From positions 47,464 through 111,463 of the forward strand of contig CAJNOI010000151.1 in assembly GCA_905250115.1 (NCBI GenBank): 64,000 nt of DNA. The letters run 5' to 3'. This stretch comes from Adineta steineri (taxonomy: Eukaryota; Rotifera; Eurotatoria; Adinetida; Adinetidae). This document shows positions 49,401 to 59,790 of this stretch, piece by piece. The position numbers and the translations under genes are program-made. Every line of letters begins with the position of its first letter. The first letter of the stretch is position 1. The notes under the pieces are model-generated. The model saw nothing but the letters and a program-made list of their open reading frames with translations. It did not search any database and was not told the origin of the DNA.

Positions 49401-52400
49401 ACCAGATCGTTGATCATCAGACAAACAATGCTGATCGATTGGCAATGACAATCGACGTTTCAAGTTACATCCTTCGAATTGTAAATGCCAAAACTCACGT
49501 GATGGTGTCATGTCGATGAGGCGTTCATGGACGGCATAATCAATATATTGTAATGATTCTTCATCATCTAACCCCGCCATATTACTATTGTAAGTATTAC
49601 ATAGATCATTTAAAAAAATTGAACCACCTGATTGATCAATTGCAACATGATGAAAGCCGATAACGAGAACATCAGAATTTGTAATCATTTCTTTATCGTG
49701 ATTTTCATCAGGTATCATCTGTTGTCTGAGAATTTGACAATAAAATACACGACCACTTGATAAATCGAACAAAGTAGGATTAGTACTTATTTGTGAGATA
49801 ATGTTATGAAGATCAGTTTCATTTTCGAATGTTTGATCGGCAGCCAATGTAAATGTTAGATGTTTATCAGTGATAGATTGTTTCAAAGTACTATCATCGT
49901 TGTTGAAACTTAGAGAAGTTCTTAATATCTTATGTTTACTTAAGACATAGCGAAGAGTTTGCAATAAACGATTCACTGATAATAAGCCTTTCGTAACTTG
50001 TAGAACAGTCAACTCATTGTAAATAGCAATTTGGGCAGAGAAACGAACTTGTTCATCAAGAAATATGCGTTCTTGAGCATACGATGCGATACCTAGAAAT
50101 TTGTGAAAATAATATTTTTAGCTATCAAAAAAGTAAATTAAAACTATCTGACCTTCATTAATATGCAACGTATGCCATTGTTTTAGTTGTGCACCATCGA
50201 TGATGATTGGTTCAAGTAGTTTAGCATGTTCTACTATGGTGTTATAGTCAAACAATGATCGAATACTCAATGCTTCTCTTTCGAAATTAAGTTTTGATTG
50301 ATAACGTTGATAGATCTTAACAAGTAAAAGAGAATTGCCGCCGACACTGAAGAAACTAGCTGTAGTAGATATAAGAAAAGATGTTTTTCTGTCAATACCA
50401 GAGACGATTTTAGTTGGATCATCATGTTGTATAATAAGTCGATCTGTGTATAATATTTCTTGCCAAATATTCGCAATTGTTTTTTCTAATTCAGTATTTG
50501 GTGCATTATAGATATCTTCTTGTTGAAGCACTGATAGTGGTATTTCTGGTAGAGCTTTTCGATTAATTTTACCATTTGGACTTAATGGAAATGATGAAAC
50601 ACTTATAAAATGTGATGGTATCATATACATTGGAAGCTTTTTCATTAGATATATTCGTAATGTTTCACTCCAGTTTGGCATTGATCGTACTGTCGAAATA
50701 GTACGTTGGTTTTTTTGTTCATTACTAATCTTTCCAATAAGTAATATATGTAATATGTTACTTCCGTTTAGTTTATCATGAATAAAAATAGTATCTAATA
50801 CATCATTAATTTGTTTTGGAAAACTCGTACGAGTACCAATTGGACACATACCAATATTCATTTCTAAACAATGATCCATTAATAAATGTGATAACTTACC
50901 TATATTCATTGTGTCTTCTGATCGTCCGCTGAAGAAGATTGCACATTGGCAATCATGGAATATAATCTTTGTATCATCGTCATCATCAAAGAACAGTGGT
51001 ATTTCTTCTTGCGTAGTTTCATTTTCGACATCAAAAGATGTAACAGTATCATATTCTTTATTATAAGTAAACCATTGATCTTTGTTATTGTTGATCGATT
51101 TAAGATAAATAATGCATTGATGGTTATCATTTTGTACATTATTAGAAATATTTTGCTCAGATGATGAAAGTTGAAAACAACAATGTGTGTCATCCTCATC
51201 CATATTCAGAATATTTCGAGTTATAGAATCATTATGCGTATTTTCCAAGAAAGTCAATCCTAATCTTGACCCTTCTTGTTCTAGTAATCCCGTAATATAT
51301 CCTGTTTCGAGCATACAAAGTTGAGAACCCAATCTTTGACCATATAGCGGTGCAATTGCTGATGATCTTCCAACAAGATGTAATCTTATATTCATCATGT
51401 CATTATTAATATGAGTACTAATTAGCTCTAGAGTATGTTCGTCTGGATTATGATAGTAAACACCAGGCGAAATATTATCTATAGATCTTGGTAATTCAAC
51501 ATATACTTGTACTGGATAAAGATCGTCAATTGATGCATAATAATATTTTGGTAAAGGTTGATCAGAAATACTGATCGATGTTAATACTGCTAATAGTTGA
51601 CTAAGAATACCAAAATCGAGGTGAGTTAAAGATATTTTTTCGTTATTATTGCTATTGTGACAGTTTTTTAACAACTTCTCGATAGTAGATCTTTCAATAG
51701 TTTCATTTGTAAATTGTCGATAGCTTTTTCTCATATAATATGTATCGATTAATGTTTCTGCAAGTTTTGGTTTTGTTAGAGCAAAGCTCTTTTCTACCTT
51801 CTTTTGATGTCTTACACTATGTCTTGCAAGCTTAAAATTAATACGTTCAATAGGATCAACGATTAATATCTCTGTTAAATCATATTCTTTATTATCAGTA
51901 GAAGGCTTTTCTGGCATAACATATCCAATTAAGTGTTTGGATTTGTCATCAATATTAACAATAGATTGTTGAATATGTGGATGCTGTTGTAAATGATGTT
52001 CAATTTCACCAAGTTCAATACGATGACCATGTACTTTTACTTGAAAATCCTTTCGTCCGGTAAACTCAATATATCCATTTGGTAGAAATCGACCATAATC
52101 ACCTGTTCGATAAAGACGTTTGTTAGTTAATGGATGAATAATAAAACTTGTTTTTGTTTTGTCTTGATCATTCCAATAACCATTAGCTAAGCCTTCACCA
52201 CCAATATAAAGTTCACTACTCACCCATTCAGGACAATCATGAAGATGTATATCATAGACATAATATTGTTGATTTCTTAATGGTATTCCATAAGGAATTG
52301 ATTTCCATTCTTGTGGTATTTCTTTTGGTAGAGTATAGGCAATTGACCAAATCGATGCTTCTGTTGCACCACCTAAACTAGTTATTGTTACTTGTTCACC

Positions 52401-55400
52401 TAATGTTATTCGTATTGACTCGGGTAAAGATAATGGTATCCAATCACCACTTAATAAGATATGTCGTAATTGATTACGACTATTTGTATGTTTGAGATGT
52501 TCAACAAACATTTGCATGAGCATTGGAACACTATTCCAAATAGTGACATGATGTTTAATTATCATATCATACCAATGTTGAGGATTTTTATAATCTTCAT
52601 GATTTGGAATTACTATAGTTCCACCAACAATCAATATTCCAAATATATCGTAAACGGATAAATCAAAATTGAGATGTGATAATGCAAATATTCTATCATT
52701 AGTTGAGATATCTAATCTTGAGTTCATATCAAGAATAGTATTTACAACAGTTTGATGACTAATCATAACACCTTTTGGTTTTCCAGTTGATCCAGATGTA
52801 TAAATAATATAAGCTAAATCAGTTGATGATTGTTGTTTGATAGGAAATGGTGTTGGATAATTATCATCCGTTGTGAATGTATCGACTGGAATAGTTGTGA
52901 GATGTGGAAATCTATGTTGACAATGAGATTGTGTAAGAAGAATTGTGACATTAGTTTCTTCGATTAATGAACAAAGACGGTCGTAGGGTGAATCAACATC
53001 CAAAGGTAAATAAGCACCACCTGAAACTAAGATAGCTAAACAAGCAACAATCTGTTCCCAACCTTTCTTTATGAGAATAGCAATGATTTGATTGGAGTTC
53101 ATGTCATGTTGCTGTTGTAGATGATATGCTAATGAATAAACCCGATTCATTAATTGTTGGTACGTGAGATTTTCTTGCGATGATATAATCGCCCAAGTAT
53201 TAGGCGTTTGTTGTGCTTGATGAATAACTGAAGTGTGAAGTAGTTGTGTATTCATCCCAGACTTCCATTGGGTTTCGATAAAGTTGAATCGCCTTTGTAA
53301 TTGTCCAACTGGTAATGATACAGAGGCTAACTCTTGCCACATCTCACTTGACGTTGCTAGTCGTATTATAAGATCAATGAACGCATTTTGCATATCATCG
53401 ATCATCGACGTGGGAAATAAATTTTCTACATGATCCCAACGGATAACTAATTGTTCATCTTCGTCAAAAATTTGGTTATCCAAGTAAACCTGAGGAGTCT
53501 GTGAAATTCCATATACTGAAGTTTTTTCAAAAAGATCTCGAAGTTTGTTTGTATTCTGTTTAGAATTCGAGTGAAACAATCCACACATAAACACGATAGG
53601 CAAAACTATTTCTCTGGTCTTGTTAATGTGCATCAAGTCACGAATAAACGATATACCATCGTAAGACATATGTGCGAGATCATCCCATAATTGTTTTTGA
53701 ACCGTGTGGAAAAATTGATGAAAAGTTTGTTTTTTCTGTAAGTTGATTTCTAGTGGAATAACTGATGTGAAGTCCCCCACTATGTGATTGACTTGTGGAT
53801 GTATCGGGAGACGATTGAAGATAGGTAAATTGATTGAGAAGTGTTGATTATCATTCCATTTAGCCAATACAATCGCATAGATAGATGTTAGAAATCCAGC
53901 AGGAGACAATTGAGCACTATTGATTCGCTCTTTCAACTGACTCCATATTGACTGATCCACTGTACGTTTCAAACGCACAAATCGTTGTATCTTTAATTCT
54001 GTTGGTAAACAGCGTAGGGGTAAACTAGGACCTAATGGAAATGAATGTAGTCGATCGATCCAATACTTTTTGTCGGCTTGATAGACGGATGTGGTTTTGA
54101 TTTGATTTTGTGCTATTATGTAGTCTCTAAAAGAATACTTGATCGTCGGTAAAATAACATGTGGGCAGTGGTACAGTTGATATAGTTCAGAAAAAATGAT
54201 GTTTGCACTCCAAAGATCCATTATGAGAAGATCTAAGCCGATGTGGATACGAAAATGACGTGTACTGTCGTTAATAAAACAAGTTACTTGAATGTCAAAT
54301 AATGGCCATTGATTAGCAGGATGAATTTGATGTGATAATTGCATACGTCTTTTAATGAGTTCGTCTTCTATGAATATCGTATTAGACAAATCAACTATGA
54401 GTATCGTATAGTAAGGAGTGTTTCTAAGAATTTGCTGTTCTGTATCAGATATAAAAATGGTCCGTAATGCTTCATGACGATGAATCAAATGGTTCCATGC
54501 TTGCTCAAGTCGTTCGATATTGAACTGCAATGGTAAATCGTATTCTTCATATGAATAACAAGAAACTTGACCAAGCTCGACATAGCCACGTCGTCCAAAT
54601 AAATAAGCCAGTTGAATCTCAGTAGTCGCACAAGATTGATAACTTGATGTTTCATCTGTTTTATACATGAAATTATGTTGCAACTTGGAAATATCGTTGT
54701 TGGCCAGAATAACATCTGGCGTAGAAAGCATTTGGGCTAAAACAAAAAGTTCGAACTTACTATGTTGTAATCGATAATAACTATCTTTTAAAGTTCCCTG
54801 TATAGTGTATCATAAGATGGTTCACGCTATAGATATTATCTATGTACTCGTTCTATATTCATAGATATGTTATTGCTATTCATCATATTTTTTCTTTTAC
54901 TCTGCTAGGTACACACATGAGCGTGTTCTATTGCTTTCATGCTAAAACTCATTTGATTTCCCAACTATTCTATTTCTCTCTTAGCATAGTGTATAAAAGT
55001 CTTCACTGTTTTATGTACGAAATGAGTGTTGGACGGATTAGTAAATGTGGTTTAAGTTCTTGAATTTACACTTCTGGACATCAATGTATATTAGATTTAA
55101 CATACCTTCCATGGAGCATAATGGCCATAAAGATTGTTCAGATATATGTTTTGCATTTTTTGATTGGTTAATCAGATGAGCATGATTAGCAATCGTTGGA
55201 TGTTGAAAGAGTTCACCTATGTCCAGCATGCTTATATCGATATTAAACGTCGTTTTATAACCTTGGTAAAGTTGTATAAATAGAAGAGAATGACCACCAA
55301 TAGTAAAAAAGTTTGTTAGCGTCGAGATTCGATTACAACCAAGGATCTTACACCACACTGAATGAACAAGCGTTTCCAGTTCGTTTTTCGGTTCTATATA

Positions 55401-57077
55401 TTGAAGATCATTAGTACCAGTCAATAGAACCGAAATATCAGGTATTGGAAGACGCTGTCGATCTAGTTTTCCATTCGCATTCAAAGGTAGCTGTTTCAAG
55501 AAGACAAAGATGGATGGTACCATGTATTGATATAGATGTTTATTGCAATAATTTCGAATTTGATCAGTATCAAGCTCGGAGTCTTTTGAGACCACGTAAG
55601 CAACAAGTAGATCATCATTTTGTGCCAATTTAGTAACAACACAGTCGGAAATCTTGTCGGGATACGAATTCGTAATTGTATTTTCAATTTCAGTTGTTTC
55701 AACTCGTTGACCACGTATTTTAATTTGAAAATCAACACGTCCAACATAAAAAAGCTTTCCTTGCGCATTGTATCGAGCTAAATCACCTGTTTTTATATAA
55801 ACTTGATTGTTTATGGTTGTAAACCTGCTTCCGGTAAGTTCCGGATTATTTAAATAGGAGTTAAATAAAGTTGGTCCTTGTAAAAATACATAATATAAAA
55901 GAAAAGAATCGGAATGGGTGCTACTTACCTCCTATATGAATTTGACCAATTTTACTTGAGTTATCTGTAGTATTAATAATTTTACCATCATCATCGATTA
56001 GCAAACATTGAATAGTTGGGAATGGATACCCAATAGGAATATTTGAATCTTTGATATTTAACAACTGACATCCAAGAACTACGCTACTTTCAGACGTACC
56101 ATATAGAACACAAAGTTGAACACTGGAAGAGCTCAACAAATTAACAAATTGAATCCATTGATGTGGCTTCATTGCTTCGCCTAAGTTATGCAAAACGAGT
56201 AAAAACTAAGATGTCAAAAATAGATCAAAAGTTTATCATTACCCATCGTACACAAATAGCGCACAGTATCGAATGTCTTCGTTTGCTGGCTATTTTCAAT
56301 ATAATTAGTCAGAGCTCGAATTATTACGGGACTTATTGTTAGTATCGTTATTCGTTGATGCACTATAGTTTGAGCGAAATAGGCCACATCGAAAAGACCT
56401 CCTTGTCGCAGAAGCACAAGAGTACCACCGACAACTAATGGCAATGAGATTTCCCCAATATGTGTAATCCATGAGCATGTAGCAACTTGAAGAACGTGAT
56501 CTCGGGCGGTATACATACCGATGTTCCATTGAATAAAAGCAGCCATACTAGCCGAAAAACTTTTATGTGTATGAACAACTGCTTTTGGTCGTCCAGTAGT
56601 CCCTGAAGTAAAAATGATAAATGCAGCACCATACTTCCCAGGAATCTGAAGATCACTCATGTCTTCGACATCCAACAATGGTACAAGAATATTATCCAAT
56701 ACAATAACATGCTGAACGGCTGCTGTTGGAAATTGATTAAGTGTTTTTTCATGTACTAAAACATATTGACCTTGCATTTGTTCGAGAAGTACATTGAGAC
56801 GTTCAAACGGTACTGCTGGATTTATTGGACAATACACTCCACCTATATATAAGATGGCCAAAAAGCCACATATCATCTCAAAACTTCGTTCAACGAATTG
56901 ATAAATTATTTGACCTTGAACTACACCTAAGTGATGTAATTGATATACAACACGTTCCACTTGCATAATCAACTCGCTATAAGTCCATACTTGATCGTCG
57001 AGTACTATTGCTATCTTTTGAGGATATAATCGGGCAATATCAAGTAAACTACGGATCACATAGTATGATGTTGTCAT
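42700..57077 (-). CDS. Nonribosomal peptide synthetase, A-T-Cy-A(Ox)-T-C-C-A-T-TE
   Basis: One gene of 11 in-phase exons, about 3,989 residues: 57077-56243, 56180-55929, 55876-55106, 54736-50153, 50092-48635, 47053-46487, 46433-45343, 45285-44998, 44943-44613, 44555-43560, 43496-42700. Domain order: adenylation and thiolation (1-619); heterocyclization, adenylation with embedded oxidase, thiolation (620-2147); condensation (2148-2633); condensation, adenylation, thiolation (2634-3724); thioesterase (3725-3989). Three adenylation and three carrier domains imply up to three building blocks, the second of them cysteine converted to a thiazole. No 4'-phosphopantetheinyl transferase, needed to arm the carriers, is visible in the window. 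NRPSs of this size are bacterial or fungal in origin, so horizontal transfer followed by intron gain is the likely history. Expression is unknown, but the frame is intact throughout. Confidence 0.93.
43560..47053 (-). other. NRPS final elongation module: C-A3-T3
   Basis: The C domain is split over exons 47053-46487 and 46433-45343; it opens APASFAQARIWLDERIRF and has FHHALFDFPS (HHxxxD, Phe in place of the usual Gly). A3 spans four exons with LAYIIFTSGSTGTPKAV, LYGPAETTI, FYRTGDLV, GRKDHQIKLHGQRIELGEIE and NGKVDRKQLP; the carrier is FFSVGGHSL. The pocket read by hand is D-V-Q-H-C-I-L-I-V-K. Asp235 is present, so it takes an alpha-amino acid, but I cannot match the code to a known residue. Confidence 0.88.
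47054..48634 (-). other. Long intron (1,581 nt) between the two C domains
   Basis: The other introns of this gene are 52-63 nt, except one of 369 nt. This one is 1,581 nt, sits exactly where an A-T pair would be expected, and has no readable adenylation motif on either strand. Confidence 0.8.
48635..50092 (-). other. NRPS condensation domain without its own A-T
   Basis: A complete C domain in one 1,458-nt exon, opening IASYAQERIFLDEQVRFSAQ and with an intact active site FHHVAIDQSGG (HHxxxD). It ends at a phase-1 donor and is spliced directly to a second C domain. No adenylation or carrier domain follows, so it may be skipped, structural, or left from a deleted module. Confidence 0.88.
50153..54736 (-). 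other. NRPS cysteine/thiazole module: Cy-A2(Ox)-T2 in a single exon
   Basis: A 4,584-nt exon. The N-terminal part is a heterocyclization (Cy) domain: the opening TEIQLAYLFGRRGYVELGQV and the active motif DLLIMDLWS (DxxxxD) replace the HHxxxDG of ordinary condensation domains. A2 follows with LAYIIYTSGSTGKPKGVM. Its pocket reads D-L-Y-N-L-S-L-I-W-K (from NFDLSVYD, IWNSVP, ILLSGDW, SLGGATEASIW and the A10 Lys), the classic cysteine code. Between core A8 (RKDFQVKVHGHRIELGEIE) and A9 (LPMYMIP), about 400 residues of FMN-dependent nitroreductase/McbC-type oxidase are inserted, with RKSYRQF near its start. The carrier is FFSVGGNSL. Together: load Cys, condense and cyclize to thiazoline, oxidize to thiazole. 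Confidence 0.9.
55106..57077 (-). other. NRPS loading module: A1-T1
   Basis: Begins at the initiator Met with no condensation domain, so it loads the starter unit. Adenylation cores seen: FIIFTSGTTGRPKAV (A3), LYGTSESSV (A5), YIKTGDLARY (A7), GRVDFQIKIRGQRVE (A8), NGKLDRQRLP (A10 with its Lys). The carrier site is FFTIGGHSL. Binding-pocket positions read by hand are I-T-G-T-C-M-L-V-V plus the A10 Lys. Pocket position 235, normally Asp to hold the alpha-amino group, appears to be Ile in the segment CSWITHIGEI. The substrate may therefore lack a free alpha-amino group (a hydroxy, keto, aryl or fatty acid). Hand alignment leaves some doubt. Confidence 0.85.
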
Positions 57078-57186
57078 ATTTTAACTAATATGTTGAAAAT
57101 TAAAATTGAAAGCTTAATCTAAAACTAATCGACAAAAAGATTCACACAAACAGTCTTATTTTATAAAAGGGATCTTAAACGTTTAA

Positions 57187-57262
57187 AAGAGTTAGGAGGG
57201 TGTGAGTGAGGAGTTGGTAGGTGTTGTGATAATCTCTAAAGTACGTCCATCTTACCCACTCT
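57187..57262. repeat. G/T-rich island, second copy type
   Basis: Opens agttaggagggtgtgagtga, continues G/T-rich with ggtaggtgttgtg, and is followed by a C-rich stretch catcttacccactctc. Resembles the island at 42390-42475 in layout. It lies just upstream of the NRPS start codon. Confidence 0.6.
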
Positions 57263-57322
57263 CAAACGATAAAATAATTTTAAAAAAATAAGAAAACAAA
57301 CTTGAGAAAGATTTTGACTTTT

Positions 57323-59790
57323 TTAAATTTTTTTATCTTTTACTTTTTGTTCAATTGCATTTGTTTTAGCTGATTTTGAATCTGTTGTCATTTTTAATAT
57401 ATCTGTTTCATCAAGTATTTGTTATTTTTCTACATAATCTTTAAATATCAATAATATATACTAAGATACCTAGAATATAAATAAAAAACTTGAATCTTTA
57501 GTTGGTTTTAAAATAAATATTGTTTGTGAATTGATTTTTTCTTTTTCTTCTTGCGAATTTTTCTAAATAAAATAAAATAATAGCACGTCTGATTAAATTG
57601 AATTGTCTGACTTACTCTTCATTAATAGAGCTACTAAAATTAGTAAATATTCTTCCAATAGTTGGATGAATATTATTAGCTGAATCTTCAATGTTTAAAA
57701 AAATTTTTTGGTTATCACAACTGATCATAATAATTGTATCCACTTGAGATGAAACTAATATCTATACTTTTAATTAAATCAAAAAACTATATAAACAAAA
57801 TAAATTATTGAATAGCAAATGTTTCATTGTTGAAAATGTTGAAAATTAGTTCCATACAAACTTAAATCTTATATTGAAGAAGAAGTTATTGTGTCACCAT
57901 TCATATTAACCATATGTATTGAAAATGGTAACTATTAAGTATATAGATATATATTTATTTAAATTATTTTTACTAGATAATTTAACTTACATTAAATATG
58001 AGACAATCAGAATTAACTTTATTTTGACCTTGAAATAAAATAATTTGAGAAGGATTCAGCATAAATTCAATTCTTCTGTTTATGTCAGATGAAACACAAT
58101 GTTTAGATGGATCTAATGGAAATTAAATAAATAAAATTATTAAATATATTAATAGTTTGTTTTGAAAGTCTAGACTTATACAAATACAAAAATTTCTAAT
58201 TGACCATTAACTAATTAAAAAATAAAAAATCTGTATCTTATTTTATTAGATTTGTTAAATTGAAGATTCATGTTAAATCTTGATGTATTTTGTTGAATAT
58301 TAAAATGTTTGTTAATAAAAGTTGAACTTGTTTTTTTTAAACATCATGTAATAATAAATGTTGAATTTGATAGTAAATTAAAATTTATTTCAATTAATTA
58401 AATTATTAAATAAAGAAATTTAGAGTTTTCATCTCCCGCTATATAATTATTGTAAAGATCTATTTGAGAATGACTAAGTCATTAATGAATTTGTTTTCTT
58501 TGAAAATTAAACCGAATTTTCCATAAACATTTGTACTTTCTTGTAAATCTTATTTCTTAGAAATACGTTTTGATTATTTTGTGTTTAATTTCAATTTGTT
58601 CTTCTTCTTCTTGTTGAGTATTATCAATTTTTGGAACTTGATAAAAAAAATTTCATTAAAAATTTGATCAATAAATGCATAATTACTAATTCCACTGGAA
58701 TCATTTTGTGAATTTAAAGGACAATTAATTAATATTACAAAGATAAATATTCTAATAAAATTAATTCATTTTTATCATTTTCAATAAAACGACTCGCTGA
58801 AAAGTTATCAAATGTAATTCCATGTTGTTTAATAGATGACGAATTTCTTGAACCTGTATTCATTTGTAATTTCCCCAATTCAATTAAAATACTTTTATTT
58901 GAATATAAATTCATTAGAATACGAATTTGTGGAGCATTTAATGTAAAATTCATTTTACATTCAATTGAATGTACATCATATTTTTGTAAAATCGGTGAAA
59001 GAAAACTTGATTCATTGCAAGATGTGTCTTTATCTTTTTGTTGTTGTTGATTTGTTTGAAATGAATTAATTAATGATGATAATATAAGTTGAAGATATTT
59101 CGAAAGAAAAAGAAAATTTTATTTTTGAATTTGACCTTGAATGTTGAGGGTGTGTGGGTGAGTAGGATAGATATGACACACTGTTTTATTAAACTATTTG
59201 ATTCAATATCATAAGTTTTTATATTTGCTGATGCTTCAATTATTTTGAATAAAATATGTAAAAGTTCTTCTATAATATATGTTAAATCTAATAAAGCACA
59301 TAACATAATAATATCAATCTAAAATAAATAATTTAATATAAAACTGAGTTAAAGTTGTGTTATCTGTGGTCGAGATCAGTTTTAATTTCAATTTGTTTTT
59401 TAATATTTTGCTTTCCTTCTTGAAGAATTTTTTGAATAAGTATCATTTTTTCAATTGTTTTATATTGTTCTTTTGTATTTGTTAAATGGTTTATCTTTTG
59501 ATTTTAATTTCTATCAGTTTTAAAAAATAATATAGAATAAAAGAAAATAAAAAAAGAACAAACTTGATCTTGTTTTTTATTCAAATGTTGTGGATACAAA
59601 ATTGTTTTCATTAACTTGAATAAATCAAATAAATATGTATCAGATATTCGACATTTAATCGGTGAAATATTTCCATTTGCTTTCTGACTTAAAATAAATA
59701 ATAAATAATAATTTCTCATTTTCTTTTTCAAGCTAGATGCAAGAATCTCATAATATTCTGAAACATCTGGATATATGCTCAATTGCATAA
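57323..59790 (-). pseudogene. VPS13-like gene remnants
   Basis: Several short coding-like blocks on the minus strand, separated by stops and AT-rich sequence: 59788-59560 (MQLSIYPDVSEYYEILASSL, then NISPIKCRISDTYLFDLFKL), about 59306-59180 (DLTYIIEELLHILFKIIEAS), 58953-58735 (NAPQIRILMNLYSNKSILIE), about 58110-57995 (RRIEFMLNPSQIILFQGQNK) and a last block ending in VKDKKI at 57323. The rhythm of short beta-rich segments and phrases like ISDTYLFDLFKL recall the repeating-beta-groove lipid-transfer proteins of the VPS13 family. No start and no continuous splice path were found. It could be a decayed copy or a poorly resolved real gene; the family call is tentative. Confidence 0.35.
59142..59165. 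repeat. G/T-rich island, short
   Basis: ttgagggtgtgtgggtgagt inside the VPS13-like remnants; shares the GGGTGTGxGTGAG theme with the islands at 42390 and 57187. Confidence 0.55.

Noticed and set aside
42700-57077. Several separate NRPS-like genes instead of one
   Set aside because: All ten junctions between the blocks have GT-AG borders and preserve frame, and no stop or promoter-like break occurs at module edges, so one gene is the simplest reading.
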